A stretch of 64,000 bases of DNA from Entomortierella parvispora (Eukaryota > Mortierellomycota > Mortierellomycetes > Mortierellales > Mortierellaceae). Position 1 is the stretch's first letter. Each line of letters starts with the position of its first letter. The notes beneath the pieces were generated by a model. That model was not told the DNA's origin and did not search any database. It saw nothing but the letters and a program-made list of their open reading frames with translations. Shown here piece by piece: positions 1 through 11,640 of the stretch. Location: the NCBI GenBank assembly GCA_963573315.1, contig OY752144.1:1482501-1546500 (forward strand), read 5' to 3'. The position numbers and the translations under genes are program-made.

Positions 1-1846
1 CCGTGGACATCGATATGGTCTCTGTGGACCTAATGGCGCAGGAAAGTCAACACTGATGCGCGCAATTTCCCTTGGACAACTCGACGGATTCCCCTCTTCC
101 GATGTACTCCGTACAGTGTTCGTCGAACATGCACTCCAAGGAGATCAGGGAGAGATGGGCGTAGAAGAATTTGTGGCCTCTGACTCGAAGCTCGCCAATA
201 CTTCCAAAGCTGAGATCGAAAAGGCACTTTCCGATGTCGGATTCACTGAAGAGATGCGAACTAGCAAGGTGGCATCGCTCTCTGGAGGCTGGAAGATGAA
301 GCTAGAGTTGGCGCGCGCTATGCTCATGAATGCAGATATTTTGCTTCTGGACGAACCTACAAATCACATGGACGTGACAAACATCAAGTGGCTCGAGGAC
401 TATCTTATCAGTCAGACACATGTCACTTCTATCGTTGTCTCTCACGACTCTGGATTCCTTGATAATGTCTGCACCAATATCTTGCATTATGAGCGCAAGA
501 AACTTCGTATGTACAAGGGAAACCTATCCGAGTTTGTCAAGATCAAGCCTGAGGCAAAGTCCTATTATACCCTTGCAGCGACCTCTGTCAAGTTCGAGTT
601 CCCTAAGCCTAGTTTTCTTGTGGGCGTCAAGTCCAACACCAAGGCGATCATGAAGATGACCCATTGTACTTACACGTATCCTGGAGCGACCAAGCCTTCC
701 TTATATGATGTCTCGGTTCAGCTTTCCCTGTCATCGCGTGTGGGCGTCATTGGACCTAATGGGGCAGGAAAGTCCACGATGATCAAATTGTTGACAGGTG
801 AGGCTTCACCCCAGGAAGGCACGGCTTGGAGACATCCCAACTTGCGTATTGGATACGTGGCCCAGCATGCTTTCCACCATCTGGAACAACATCTCGAAAA
901 GACACCGAACGCGTACATTCAGTGGCGTTACCAAGGAGGTGCTGACCGAGAGGTGCTCGAAAAGGTAACGGTGGCCATGTCGGAAGAGGAGTTGGCACAG
1001 ATGGAGACGTGGGTGACAGGAGGCGATGGAAGTAAGCGGCAGGTCGAAATGATTATGGGACGCCAGAAGCTGAAGAAGTCGTACCAGTACGAGATCAAGT
1101 GGAAGAATCATGTCCACAAGTTCAACACCTGGATGCCCCGCGAGCGTCTTTTGGAGCTTGGGTTCGACAAGCTTGTCCGTCAGTTTGATGACCGCGAGGC
1201 CTCTCGCGAGGGTCTTGGCTACCGTGAGCTAACGCCTTCGAGCATTCGACGACACTTGGAAGATGTGGGTCTGGATGGTGATATTGCGGACCATAATATG
1301 ATTAGCGGATTGTCAGGTGGACAGAAAGTCAAGGTGGTGATTGCGGCAGCGATGTGGAATAACCCACACATGTTGGTCCTGGATGAGCCTACCAATTACT
1401 TGGATCGAGAGTCTCTCGGAGGATTGGCGGTGGCGATCCGCAACTGGGGAGGAGCGGTAATCATGATTTCTCACAATCGCGAGTTCTTGAACGCGCTGTG
1501 CCCAGAAACATGGTCCGTTGCCTCCGGCAGAATCACAATCAATGGCAAGACGGCGGTGGAGGAGAGCAACTTTGAACAGGCCGAGAAGCCGATTGTGGTG
1601 GTGAATAAGAAGAAGAAGAAGAGCCGGAATGAGATCAAGGCCCAGGAGATTCGTCGTCGCCTCCGTCATCTGGAATGGCTGGCGTCGGACAAAGGAACTC
1701 CCAAACCAGCCGTAGGGACAACCATGATTACAGCTCTTTTGTAGTTGCTGATGTGTTGTTTTTGACTTTTGAGGACGTCAGATTGAGACCGAAAGCTAAC
1801 AGTACCTTCACTGCCTTTTCTCTTTTAGGACACGGACAGCGACTAA
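1..1846 (+). CDS. NEW1: New1/Elf1-type ABC-F ATPase (EF3 family), 5' truncated by the window
   Basis: Cytosolic ribosome-associated ABC-F ATPase of the fungal EF3/New1 family, which acts in translation elongation/termination. The window opens inside the first ATPase domain. Reading from base 2 gives Walker A GPNGAGKST, signature LSGGWKMKL and Walker B LLLDEPTNH. A second ABC domain follows (GPNGAGKST near 751-777, LSGGQKVKV near 1309, LVLDEPTNY near 1375), with a chromodomain-like insert around 1000-1190. A 117-nt intron (1712-1828, branch CTAAC) joins the long exon to an 18-nt last exon, so the protein ends GTPKPADTDSD. Without splicing the frame would run to a stop at 1742-1744 with an unrelated tail. 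The tail RRLRHLEWLASDKGTPKP and the short KKKKK run resemble New1/Elf1 rather than EF3 itself, whose C-terminus is a long poly-Lys tail. 575 residues are visible. EF3 proper is the alternative. Confidence 0.85.
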
Positions 1847-2875
1847 TGGAGATAAATTCGGTGGCAAGAAATAGTGGATCAACTAGCAAAATCGTATAGC
1901 TTTCGCATAGCACTGAAATCATAGATATGAGAAATGGCCTCTAATAGAGCACTTCATTTTTTACGCACAAAAATTCTGTGATCATGGTAAGAGGAGCCTT
2001 GCTAATCAAAAAGTCCATTGCACTGTCGACAGGGTCGCTCTCTTTGAGCGTGCTAAGAGAGGGATGTGGAAACCGGGGTTGCAAGAGCTCTGATAGTAAC
2101 ACTAAAGGAAGAGAGGGCGCGGCTACATGGAGAGAGCAGCAGTCGAGCACAATAAAAGAATTAATCCTATAGTAGGCATGGCATGGGTTGGTGGCGCAGA
2201 GTGAGAAGAGGCAGGAGGAGGGAGGCGCACGATCCCACGCGCACGTCCAGTGCATACAAGCAAGTCCTGGGAAGAGGATGCAACGCGGCTGTAGCGCGAG
2301 CGGACCAGCCACCGCCGCCGTCAGCCATTTGCAAGCCAGTCAATCAATGTCGCGCGACCAACGAATAGAAGGTCACTCCTCCGAGCATGCCCTGAAGGGA
2401 GAGCGAGGAGCAGGTTTGTAGTTGGGGGGCGATTCTAGGCGACTGTCGAAGGCAGCGAAAAGAGAATGAACAAAAGATAACAATGGGAAACGGGAAGGGT
2501 CTGTGTGGTTGTGGTTGTTTGTTGTCTGTTGTTTGAGTGAAGGGAAAGAAAGAGAGAGAGAGAGGGAGAAGAGAGGAAGGGTCCATCGTCCACCGGCCAT
2601 CCCATCGCATCGCACGTAGCCAACCAACCACCCAAACAACCAAACAACCAACCAGGCAGACAGCAGACAAGACAAGACAGGACGCGCCTCTTCTCCCTCT
2701 TCTCCTTCTTCCGTTTCTCTTCCCTCTGCTCCTTTGCTCCTTTGCTCCTTCCTCTTCTCTCACCCTCCGCTCATTGTCCCGCATTCACTCCACACGACGA
2801 TCCTCGGAAACTGGCCAACCTCGACCTCATCCATCAGCATTCCGTGCTTCCCATTCGACCTCCCTTTCGTCCCGC
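1847..2875. other. intergenic, New1 3' flank and glycogenin 5' leader
   Basis: No supported gene. From about 2534 the plus strand is first a GA-rich tract (2537-2580), then CA-rich, then a strongly pyrimidine-rich leader (2690-2760) ahead of the glycogenin ATG. An open frame starting at 2537 reads into the glycogenin ATG in phase, but its 113 extra residues are low-complexity Arg/Ser/Pro/Leu and are best taken as leader. Confidence 0.6.
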
Positions 2876-5800
2876 ATGGAGGCATTCATCACCCTCCTCA
2901 CCAACAACTCCTATGCCAGCGGCGCGCTCGTGCTCGGTCACTCCCTGCGTGCCAGCCAGACTACAAAGCAGCTGGCCATTCTCATCACTGCCCAAGTCTC
3001 GCGCCCCATTCGTCAAAAGCTCGCCTCCGTCTACGATGCAGTAATCGAGATTGGAGAGATTGACTCCCATTCGAAAGCGAATCTCGAGCTCCTTGGCCGT
3101 CCCGAGCTCGGCATAACCCTTACAAAGATCCATGTTTTCAATCAAACCCAATACTCCAAGGTCATCTTTCTGGATGCCGATACGCTCGTCCTCCGGAATA
3201 TCGACGAGCTATTTGACACAGCCGCCAACGGGTCGCTGGACGACAAGGATCGAAACAAGCGTTTTGCTGCCGCCCCCGACGCGGGCTGGCCTGACTGCTT
3301 CAATTCAGGCGTGTTTGTCTGCCGACCGTCGTTCGAAGATTATCAAGGACTGATCGACATGGCAGGCCAGGAGGGCACCTTTGACGGTAAGGGAGAGGAG
3401 AGGCGCCACCGTTATCAGCGACATGCGGAATGTTGTTATGCTCAAAGATGATTGCGTTTCGCCTCCCCACTCACAAACAGCTGCATTTCTTCCTTCTTTT
3501 TTTGTCTGCTGTGAACTGTCACCAAAAAAAAAAAAAAAAAGGCGGCGACCAAGGACTTTTGAACAACTACTTTGGAGGTTGGTCCCGAGGCGAATCTAGC
3601 AATCGCCTTCCTTTTGTCTACAACACCACACCAACATCGGTTTACAGGTCAGTATTGGCACCAGAAACCCCTCTGTATTTCGTGGCTCGATGACATAGTG
3701 TCGTATTGTCAGCCTTCCGATAGGAGTGACACATGAAAACGAGGTCGAGCCCTTGCACCCCTCCCCAAGAACGCTTCCTCTTGGATCTCCCAACCCAAAC
3801 AGCAAACAAGGGGTGAGGGGCGGGAGAGACGTGCAGCTTGAACGTACTCTCAGGAGTGGTCAAACAGGCCGTTGCGCAAAAGGCGTGGGGAAAGGTTTCG
3901 TCTGATAATCGGATGAAATCGTCCAGTTGCCTTCCCCCCCTACAATCGCATCGTCCTTCCTTGTTCTTCCTTTTGTGCTCTTGTGCTCGCCCAATCCTCA
4001 TGCGGATTGACGTGTTGTGGTTGTTGAGAAGACTAGTTTTATTTTGTTGGGCCGACTCTTCGCGGCCTATCACCGGAACCACTTCAACCATGATGTTGAT
4101 TCAATTCTGGCGGTGCTTCTTGCTCCTCTTTTTCTTTTGCGGGCCTACATTACCCGTTGCCCATTCATTCGGGCCTGGCCTTTGAAACAAACAACACAAC
4201 TGATATTTCCATTTCTTTCGCACCTCTGCGGCAACCTTTAGTTATGCACCCGCGTTTCAGCAGTATAGAGAACGGTTAGCCGTCGTCCACTTTGTGGGCG
4301 CTTTTAAGCCTTGGCAATGGCTTCGCTTTGCGGATGGAACGGTCTTTCCTCGCAACACGTCGTCGACAGACTCAATTGAGTTGGTCCAGCAGTGGTGGAA
4401 CGTCTACGACAAGTATGTCGGCGGCAAGGTATGAGATGATTCATTCCAATGGCTCCAACTTCTTTATCTCAACACCTGGATCACTGCGAGGGGGTGCTCA
4501 CTTTCCATTTTTTTTATCAATGACCGCAATTCCGATACGTTTTTCTACGAGTGGGCTCAGGCCCTGCGCGGCCATGCCAGGATGGGGTTGGGCATGGTCT
4601 GAGCTCGGGATGCTCACTTTTTCTTCTTATTTCTTTATCTTTGGAGCGGAGAAAAAATGTTGACGAGAGAACCAGCGAGCGCGAGAAACCAAGTCTTTGA
4701 TGGTCTGGGGTGTTAGTAGTGGTATCGCGTAAGATTGTATGAGAGATAGGCCATTGGGTTGTACAGTAGAAAGATTCGATGAGCAAAAGCAGGGCGAAAA
4801 AGATAACAGAGGAGAAGACCAAAAAGGCATGCGCGTGTGAGGGGGAAGAAGAAACACGCGAGAACCTTAAAGCAGTGGCGGGATGCATAGGTGCCAAAGT
4901 CCTTCTGGGGGAGCTCCGATCGGACCTCCATCGCAGAACTTCATGTGAGATGGGGTACCGCAGGGTAGCAAATCGACTGGTTGACTCAAGAACTTTCACT
5001 TTCTCTTTCATGCCATTTTACTAAAACGACATCTATGCAATTAGCCCTCCGATCTCCACGAGGTGACGCACGGCTATGACCTCCCTCCCACCAGTCAGTG
5101 GGACAATGTTGGGCTGGATGGTCGTCCAAAGGAACCTGAGCATGAGAAAAAGGTCCACTACGACGGCTGGTTCCAAGCTTACGACCATCAGCAGCAGCAG
5201 CAGCAACCACAGCCATCACGCCAGGACGAAGTTCATGGCGCGACCCCACATTGGCAGCCGCCTATCCCTCCTCGTTTGGCCGAGAGAATGGAATGGTTCC
5301 AACATCATCATCACCATCACGAGCATCACGGCCACCCACAGGCGCATCATGATCATCGTCAGCACCACGAATATCACCAACAGGGGCACTACCATCACGA
5401 CCAGCAAAATACCCAGCATCAAGAACACCACCACCACTACCATCATCAAGAGCAACAACAACAACAACATCATCATCATGGCCATCACGACCACCAAGAA
5501 TATAACAGAGATCACGGGCATCACGAGCATCACGAGCATCACGATCACCACGACCAACACAAAGAGGGGCAACACCATTACCAAGATGACCCGCAATTTG
5601 TTCATAATCCTCATCATCTTACCGACTATCATTACCAGCCCCCTCCTCCTCCTGTCAAGATTCCAGAGTTACCAGAACCGGAATCACACCGATATGAACC
5701 CAATAGTGCTGACAAAGGTACCGATGAGAGGCAGACGCATCATCTCCAAAATGGTTCACATAGCTCAATAGATCGAGAGATCAACCCACACCACTTGACG

Positions 5801-8800
5801 GATTACCGGTACCGCTTACCTCCCGCCATTGACTCTCCAGACGTGGCTACTGGCGCCGCGGTCTTCTCCGCGATCATACCTGAGCCTGTCGGACTTCCTG
5901 ACATGTATTATCCTAATGCCTGGGATCTCCCCGAGGACCCGAGGCGAGCACACCCGAAATTGGAACCCGAGCCACTGAAAATCGAGAATACCACCAACGC
6001 TGACAATACTCCTGTTCCCTCTGGGAAGGGGCGACCCGTTTTCCCCTGGGAGTCTAGTGATTCTAGTATGCCAAAGGGTGGCCCCAGAACACCTACGAGA
6101 ACTTACTACAACTTTTCAGCCCACGCTGAGGAGCGCACACGTCAGAAGGAGCTAGAGGCGGCAAGGAGACTCGAAAGCGAAGAATCCGCTCTAGAGGATA
6201 TTCGTCTTCAAGAATTCGCCCGCTACGAGGAGGAGCGCCGTCGTGAAGAGGAGCATGAGAAGGCCACCGGAAGCCAGGCATTTGAGAACTTCAGGCTGGT
6301 GAATGCTTGGGATATCGACAGAGGTGTCCAGATGTCCATGCTTCAAAAGACAGAGAAGAGGCGACCAAGAAGTCGCAAGAGCAGTGCATTAGGAATCCGC
6401 AAAGGATACGGTCTTGAAGACATGCTCGCCTACGAGGCAAAGTCACGTCAGGAGCAATACGAGACTGAACTTATCCAGAAACAACGCGAGGAAGAGGAGC
6501 GATGGCAAAAGGAGCAGGAAGAGGCTCGTATCAAAGAAGAAGAGATGCGTCTGGAGCAAATGCGCTTGGCCAAGCTTGCAAAACTTAAAATGCAACGGCT
6601 GCAACAACAACAAGAAGGCTCTCAATATGTGTTCAGGAACGCTTGGGATCCTCCAGATATGGTCCTTCATAAGAAGAAGCTGAGAATCGAGGATGAAGAG
6701 GTACAGCTGGCGTTGCCTCTCCGGCACGATCGACGGTCGGCTTCGGGCACAACAACTCCCGGCGGTGCGGGCGCCACGTGGGATGGATATGTGCATACTA
6801 CAACCGCGACCCTTCATGGAGCCGCTTCTGGACCTGGTGTGGCTATTGCAACAGCATCTCCTTCCCGCACATATCAGACGAAAAAAGTGGATGCGAAGAC
6901 TGAGGAAGTGTCACGTCATGTTGGTAAACAGGAGGCACAATCTGGTAGACTATCGACATCTGCCGCTATGGCAGTAGGGACTGCCGTTGTGGCAACTGCT
7001 GCTAGCTCTGTTGGCTCTGTTGGTTCTTCCACGACAAAAGCAGAAAGCCAACTGGATGAGTCTGCCTCAACAAGCGCCACATCGAGGGCAATCTCGGGTG
7101 GCTCCTCTACAGCGTTTGAGAGCGGGGCGTCCAGCTCATCGACTTCCACCAAGATTACTACTCCTGGCTCCCACCGGTTTATTAGGACGACTACTACAAC
7201 AACGATTACCCGCCGAGAGTTTGTAAATGGAGAGATGGTTAGCTCCAAGACCACTACCAGTTCTACCGGTGGCGAAAAGATGTTTGAGATCCCAGCTGGT
7301 CCTCGCTCTGGTAGTTACTTCCAAGGAGAAGGCCGCCGTACGGTAACAGTCAGTAGCTCACAAGAGGCAAGTCACCTAACTGCATCTGCTGGCTCTACTA
7401 GTTCGAGCTCAAGCACAGCTCTGCAGACAGCGCAGACAAGGCATTCCTCGCAAGGCAATTTTAGCTCCGCCCAAGGATTTGGTTCATCTGCGGTTTCACA
7501 GGAAATGGCCAGGGTCGGCACTCCCCCAGGGACGCACCATGTCGGCCAGAGAACGGTCGCCACAACAGAAACAAGAACCTTGACCACAAAGCATGGAAAG
7601 ACGACGACATCAGAGTCCACCTCTTCTGAGGTGTCTACCTCCGGAAAAGCGTACGATGTCGGTGCTTTCCAAGAGCCTCGTCGCGTGACTGGACTGGCAT
7701 TGCAGATTGATACAACCAGCCCTGCCCAGGAGCGCACCCTGGGCGAAGACATTGCTATTGATGCCGCAGAGAGACAGAGACGGCTGAGTTTGAGAGAGCA
7801 GAAAAGCTCTGCGGCTGCTGTAGCTGAGGCCAAAGAGGTCCTTTCAAGGTATCCTCAAGCAACCAGTCGATACACCACAGCGACATCCAGCTCTGCACAA
7901 GGTTCGGCCTCTGGCAGCAGTAGATCTGGGGGACGGCTCTATGCTTTAGACCCTAATATACCACGGGAGTCTTTGCCAATTTCTTCCTCCACTGCTTCGA
8001 CGACAGTAAACAAGGGCAAGGGACTCAAGGTCCTAGCGGTCCGTACCGATGTTTTTTCAGACGAGGAAGATCAGATTCTGCAAGAGGAAGATCTGGAGGA
8101 GCTCGAGTACTTTGGAGAGCGACATACTAGAGCTGCATTGCCCCTTGGGTCGCCTTACATGCCGTCAACACCACTGGTTCCTACATCAAACCGTTACTCT
8201 GCGTCCGTGTCTGGGTTCTCAAGCCGGGCAGGAAGTCGCCCTACCACTCCTGGGCCCTCGACCCCATCACGATTTGGACCTGGCACGCCCAAGAGCGGAA
8301 CATTTACTCCAAAGCGATATGGGGTCAACAAACAGCAGGAGCATCCGTTCCATCAGATGCCCCCACCAACAGAACACCGCCAGACTGCCCAAGCCGACGC
8401 TGGGTTCTCAAATTACAGGATTGAGTGGAATTGGAAAGAGCTGCTGGGCAAGAAACCCCGACACTGGAATGCAGAGGAGGGCGAAGAGTATTATGATCCT
8501 TACAATGCTGTAAGTCTTGAGTTTTCCTTCCTTCGGCATAATAATTGATGCGTGAGACACTCACTTAACGATACCTTATTTGTACGTTCACGAATAGCTC
8601 TCTACTCATGGGTCCTTGATCGATTCGGACGAAGATGACGGCAACATGATCGAGTCGTCGGATGAGGATTCAGAAGAAGAGGACCATCGCATTGGGCACA
8701 CCAGATCTGGGTCGGAAGGAAGCACCAGCGCGTCGGCACAAAGCCGGCTGACTGGATTCTCGGCCGGAGAGGATTCAGAGCTGGCGCGTGAGAGTGGATT

Positions 8801-8867
8801 TGTGATCCGTGGAGGCAAGATCGCGAGACGCAGGAGTAGCATGGCCCTGGACCGACGTGAACTTTAA
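2876..8867 (+). CDS. Glycogenin (GT8 self-glucosylating primer) with a giant His-rich C-terminal region
   Basis: Initiates glycogen synthesis by glucosylating its own tyrosine from UDP-glucose, then binds glycogen synthase; cytosolic. Exons: 2876-3386, 3542-3647, 4242-4428, 5045-8509, 8598-8867; 1512 aa. GT8 catalytic domain is about residues 1-268, with metal-binding DAD at 100-102 (VIFLDADTLVL), FNSGVFVCRPS, FDGGDQGLLNNYF and HFVGAFKPWQW. The VYSYAPAF segment (Tyr205/Tyr207) matches the acceptor-tyrosine region of animal glycogenin; intron 2 splits the Ser codon between these tyrosines. The tail has PVFPWE (typical of fungal glycogenins), repeated NAWD motifs, a charged coiled-coil stretch, a Ser/Thr-rich region and a conserved-looking IEWNWKELLGKKP block. 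Residues about 355-470 are extremely His-rich. Introns 2 and 3 (594 and 616 nt) are unusually long, and intron 1 ends in A17-G. AATAAA lies at 8939-8944. Usual glycogenins are 350-750 aa. The family call is firm; the function of the tail is unknown. Confidence 0.9.
5303..5640 (+). repeat. CAT/CAC-rich minisatellite coding for a poly-His region of glycogenin
   Basis: Imperfect CAT/CAC, GAG and CAG/CAA codon repeats encode roughly 44 His per 100 residues, mixed with Glu, Asp and Gln, ending in a short poly-Pro run. The phrase NPHHLTDYHY just after it recurs as NPHHLTDYRY about 60 residues later (near 5784-5814), a short internal duplication. The reverse strand is open here only because of the repeat. 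Confidence 0.85.
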
Positions 8868-9235
8868 GAAAAGAAAGCAAAGAGAACCAAGACCCCAGGG
8901 ACCATCGGCAAATGAGTCCATAACCAGACCACGTACACAATAAAGAAACACTGAGCAAAGTCCACCGCGAGAAATGAGAAAAATGAGAAGCCCACGGCCA
9001 CATCTCAAGCCTAAGGCGCCGCTTTTTCCTTTTTGCTTGTTCACTTGCACTACAGCAAGACGAACCAGTGATTTTTTCTTGGTTTATGTCAGTCAGTGTC
9101 CAAACTCCAAAGTAGAAAACTGCCGATGATGGCCGCCGGTCACGTGCAACACTCCCTCTCTCACTCTCTCTCGGTTCGCATGTTCTTCTTGTTCAGCCAA
9201 CCATCCTTCTTCATCAACCCTTGCCCACATCATCA

Positions 9236-9537
9236 ATGCTTGCTGCATTACGAATCAGTGTCGCCCAGGGTACCTTCCGACGGGCTCATGGAACAGCTAT
9301 GGGTACGAAGCTGTCTTGAGTTTGAAAGCAACAACGCGTCGCATCGGATGGACAGCAGGATTTTAAAACGAACGCGCCAATAGAAACAAACTCGACCGAC
9401 CATGGCGAATCAAGATGCATGGAGCTTCAGGAAGAGGCCGTTATCCATACATGCTTGCTTCATCATGTTTATTCTTTATATGATTTTCTCTCTTTACATT
9501 CGTTGCCTTGTCGACTCTGTTCTCTTTCACGTCATAC

Positions 9538-9573
<36 letters not shown>

Positions 9574-11464
9574 CCCCAGTGTGCACACAGAACGCCATGA
9601 CTGCATTCAAGAGTACCAGATATCTGAGCACCTCCTCACCAGTCACCGCCAATGACACGACCTCAGGATCTTCGTCTGCATCAACTTCATCGTCAGGATC
9701 GTCCTTGGCCACAGGAGGAGTTGGAGGGGCTGCAGCTGGAATTGGTGGCGTCGATAGCCTCAAGAATGCGATCGAACCCGAAAAGCGGATCCGAAGATCC
9801 ATCTTTTATGGTAAAAGCCCAATGCACATGCTCCTGATATAACGAGCAAAACGAGGCCTGTTTGAACGTCACGCTTGATTCAAAGCCGAGCACCATTTTA
9901 TTGCTCCTTCCCTTCTGACCCATTGGTTCCCCGATTCTTGTTTTCTTATGGATCTTAGTTCCTGGAAGCGATGAACGCAAGCTGAAGTCGTCCCTGTCCT
10001 TGGCGGCGGATTGTCTCGTCTATGATCTTGAAGATGGTGTGGCTCATAACCGCAAGAACATCGCACGAGAGATGGTTTTTGATGCTTTGGAGGCTTCTGA
10101 ACACAGAAAGGCCGAGAAGGCAGTGCGGATCAATGCCGTTGGATCAGGACTCGAGTTTGACGACCTGAATGTGGTGGTGAGTATTAAATATGTTATGTCT
10201 AGATTGGGGGTCCCTTTTTTTTTTTTTTGACATGTCCCGATATGGCAAAATTTGGACATGACGTGCTCACTCTTTTTTGAACGTGTTTCTTAGCTTCGAT
10301 CAAGCCGACTTCAGGCTATTGTCATTCCAAAGGTTCAGTCTGCGAAGGATGTCCAATTTGTCAGTCAGATGGTCGACAGCGTTGCGCCATTCATCACGTA
10401 AAAAGCCGAATGAGGGATATCGTTTGTCAAGGCAGCAGGAAGTGAGGGCTCACCATGAGTTTTTGTACCATTCTTTTCTGTTCAGTCGGAAGAACGTTAG
10501 AATTATCGCATCCATTGAAAGTGCTCTGGGTGTGATGAACCTCAAGGAAATTGCTACCGCGGATCCTCGAGTTGATGCTTTGGTGGTAGGCACTATTAGA
10601 TATTTCCCCTTGGTGCACTTACCAGATTCTCAACGCATCTAACCCTTCTTTTGTGGGATAAAAAAACGTAATAGTTTGCTGCAGAGGATTACTGTGCTGA
10701 TCTTGGCTTGACAAGAACCCGTGAAGGAACAGAAATGCTTTATGGACGCTCGGCCATTGTTACTGCTGCCCATGCTTACGGACTCCAGGCGATTGATCTT
10801 GTAACCTTCCGACTTTATACTTTGTTTGCTTACCAGCATTTTTAAGACGACCCTGACACCTGTATTGTACATACATGTTCTAGGTGTGCATGGATTACAA
10901 GAACGATGATATCTTGAAAGAAGAGTGTGAATTCGGGCGTAGAATGGGATTCTTGGGCAAACAGGCTGTCCACCCTCGTCAGCTCGAAATCATCCAGCGC
11001 TGTTTCCTTCCTACAGACCACGGTAAGAAAACAGTTGCTGTAATCACTTGAGCTCTTTGACTCTTTCTTGGATTCTGAATCATATCTTTGCTGAACAAAA
11101 TCGTAGAAATTGCAAGAGCCGCTGACATTAGCGAAGGATACCAGGAGCATTCTAAGAGGGGCGTCGGGGCATTCAACTACAACGGCAAGGTGTAAGTTGA
11201 ATGCATAATCCAGAGCAGGAGTATGGAAAGCTGACAAGGGTAAAACATATTGACATACAGGTGCTCTTCTATTGTCATTTTTCTAGAATTGACCTTCCAG
11301 TGGTCAAGTGGGCGGAGAAAGTTCTTAGTCGAGCACGTCAAGGAGGAGTGAGCATTCCTAATGCCGATGAACGCCAGAGAATTTTGAAGTTGGGACCTAC
11401 AGGAGTGGCTCCCGTGGAAGGAGGTGTTGTCTCAAAGAAGGACAACACGGCCGCCGCTGCCTAA
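9236..11464 (+). CDS. CLYBL-like mitochondrial citramalyl-CoA lyase (CitE/HpcH family)
   Basis: CitE-like (beta/alpha)8 lyase. The mammalian relative CLYBL splits citramalyl-CoA to acetyl-CoA and pyruvate in mitochondria. Exons: 9236-9302, 9580-9810, 9959-10176, 10294-10397, 10486-10585, 10675-10800, 10884-11022, 11107-11191, 11287-11464; 415 aa. Family blocks seen: SIFYVPGSDERKLK, CLVYDLEDGVA (acidic metal-site residues), ESALGVMNL, AAEDYCADLG and GKQAVHPRQLEIIQ. The N-terminus MLAALRISVAQGTFRRAHG is basic, hydroxylated and free of acidic residues, as in a mitochondrial presequence. Exon 1 rests on a GTACGA donor and a T30 tract before the acceptor. A start at ATG 9597 (MTAFKSTRYLSTS) is the alternative. 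AATAAA at 11514-11519. It converges with the BTB gene 177 bp away. Confidence 0.85.
9541..9570 (+). repeat. T30 homopolymer, polypyrimidine tract of CLYBL intron 1
   Basis: Thirty uninterrupted T residues lie directly before the GCTCCCCAG acceptor. The length supports this stretch being intronic and is a likely site of length polymorphism. Confidence 0.9.
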
Positions 11465-11640
11465 AATATATCCCATGCTCAGAACAGCGGAGGCATACAA
11501 AACAGCGACCACAAATAAAGAGGCGTCAGATGCATTCCTTTTGTCTGCCTCCAAATTTATTTATCTTTATCCTTCATCGAACGTGCTTGCCAAGGTTGGC
11601 GGTAATGGACTCTGGAGGTTGTTTTCTCTTCCTTGGGACA

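Noticed and set aside
1-1846. Call as EF3 (YEF3) itself
   Set aside because: The C-terminus lacks the long poly-Lys tail of EF3 and matches the New1/Elf1 end, though the two cannot be separated with full certainty from a partial gene.
5216-5632. 138-codon minus-strand ORF of Met/Val/Leu
   Set aside because: Shadow of the CAT/CAC repeat in glycogenin.
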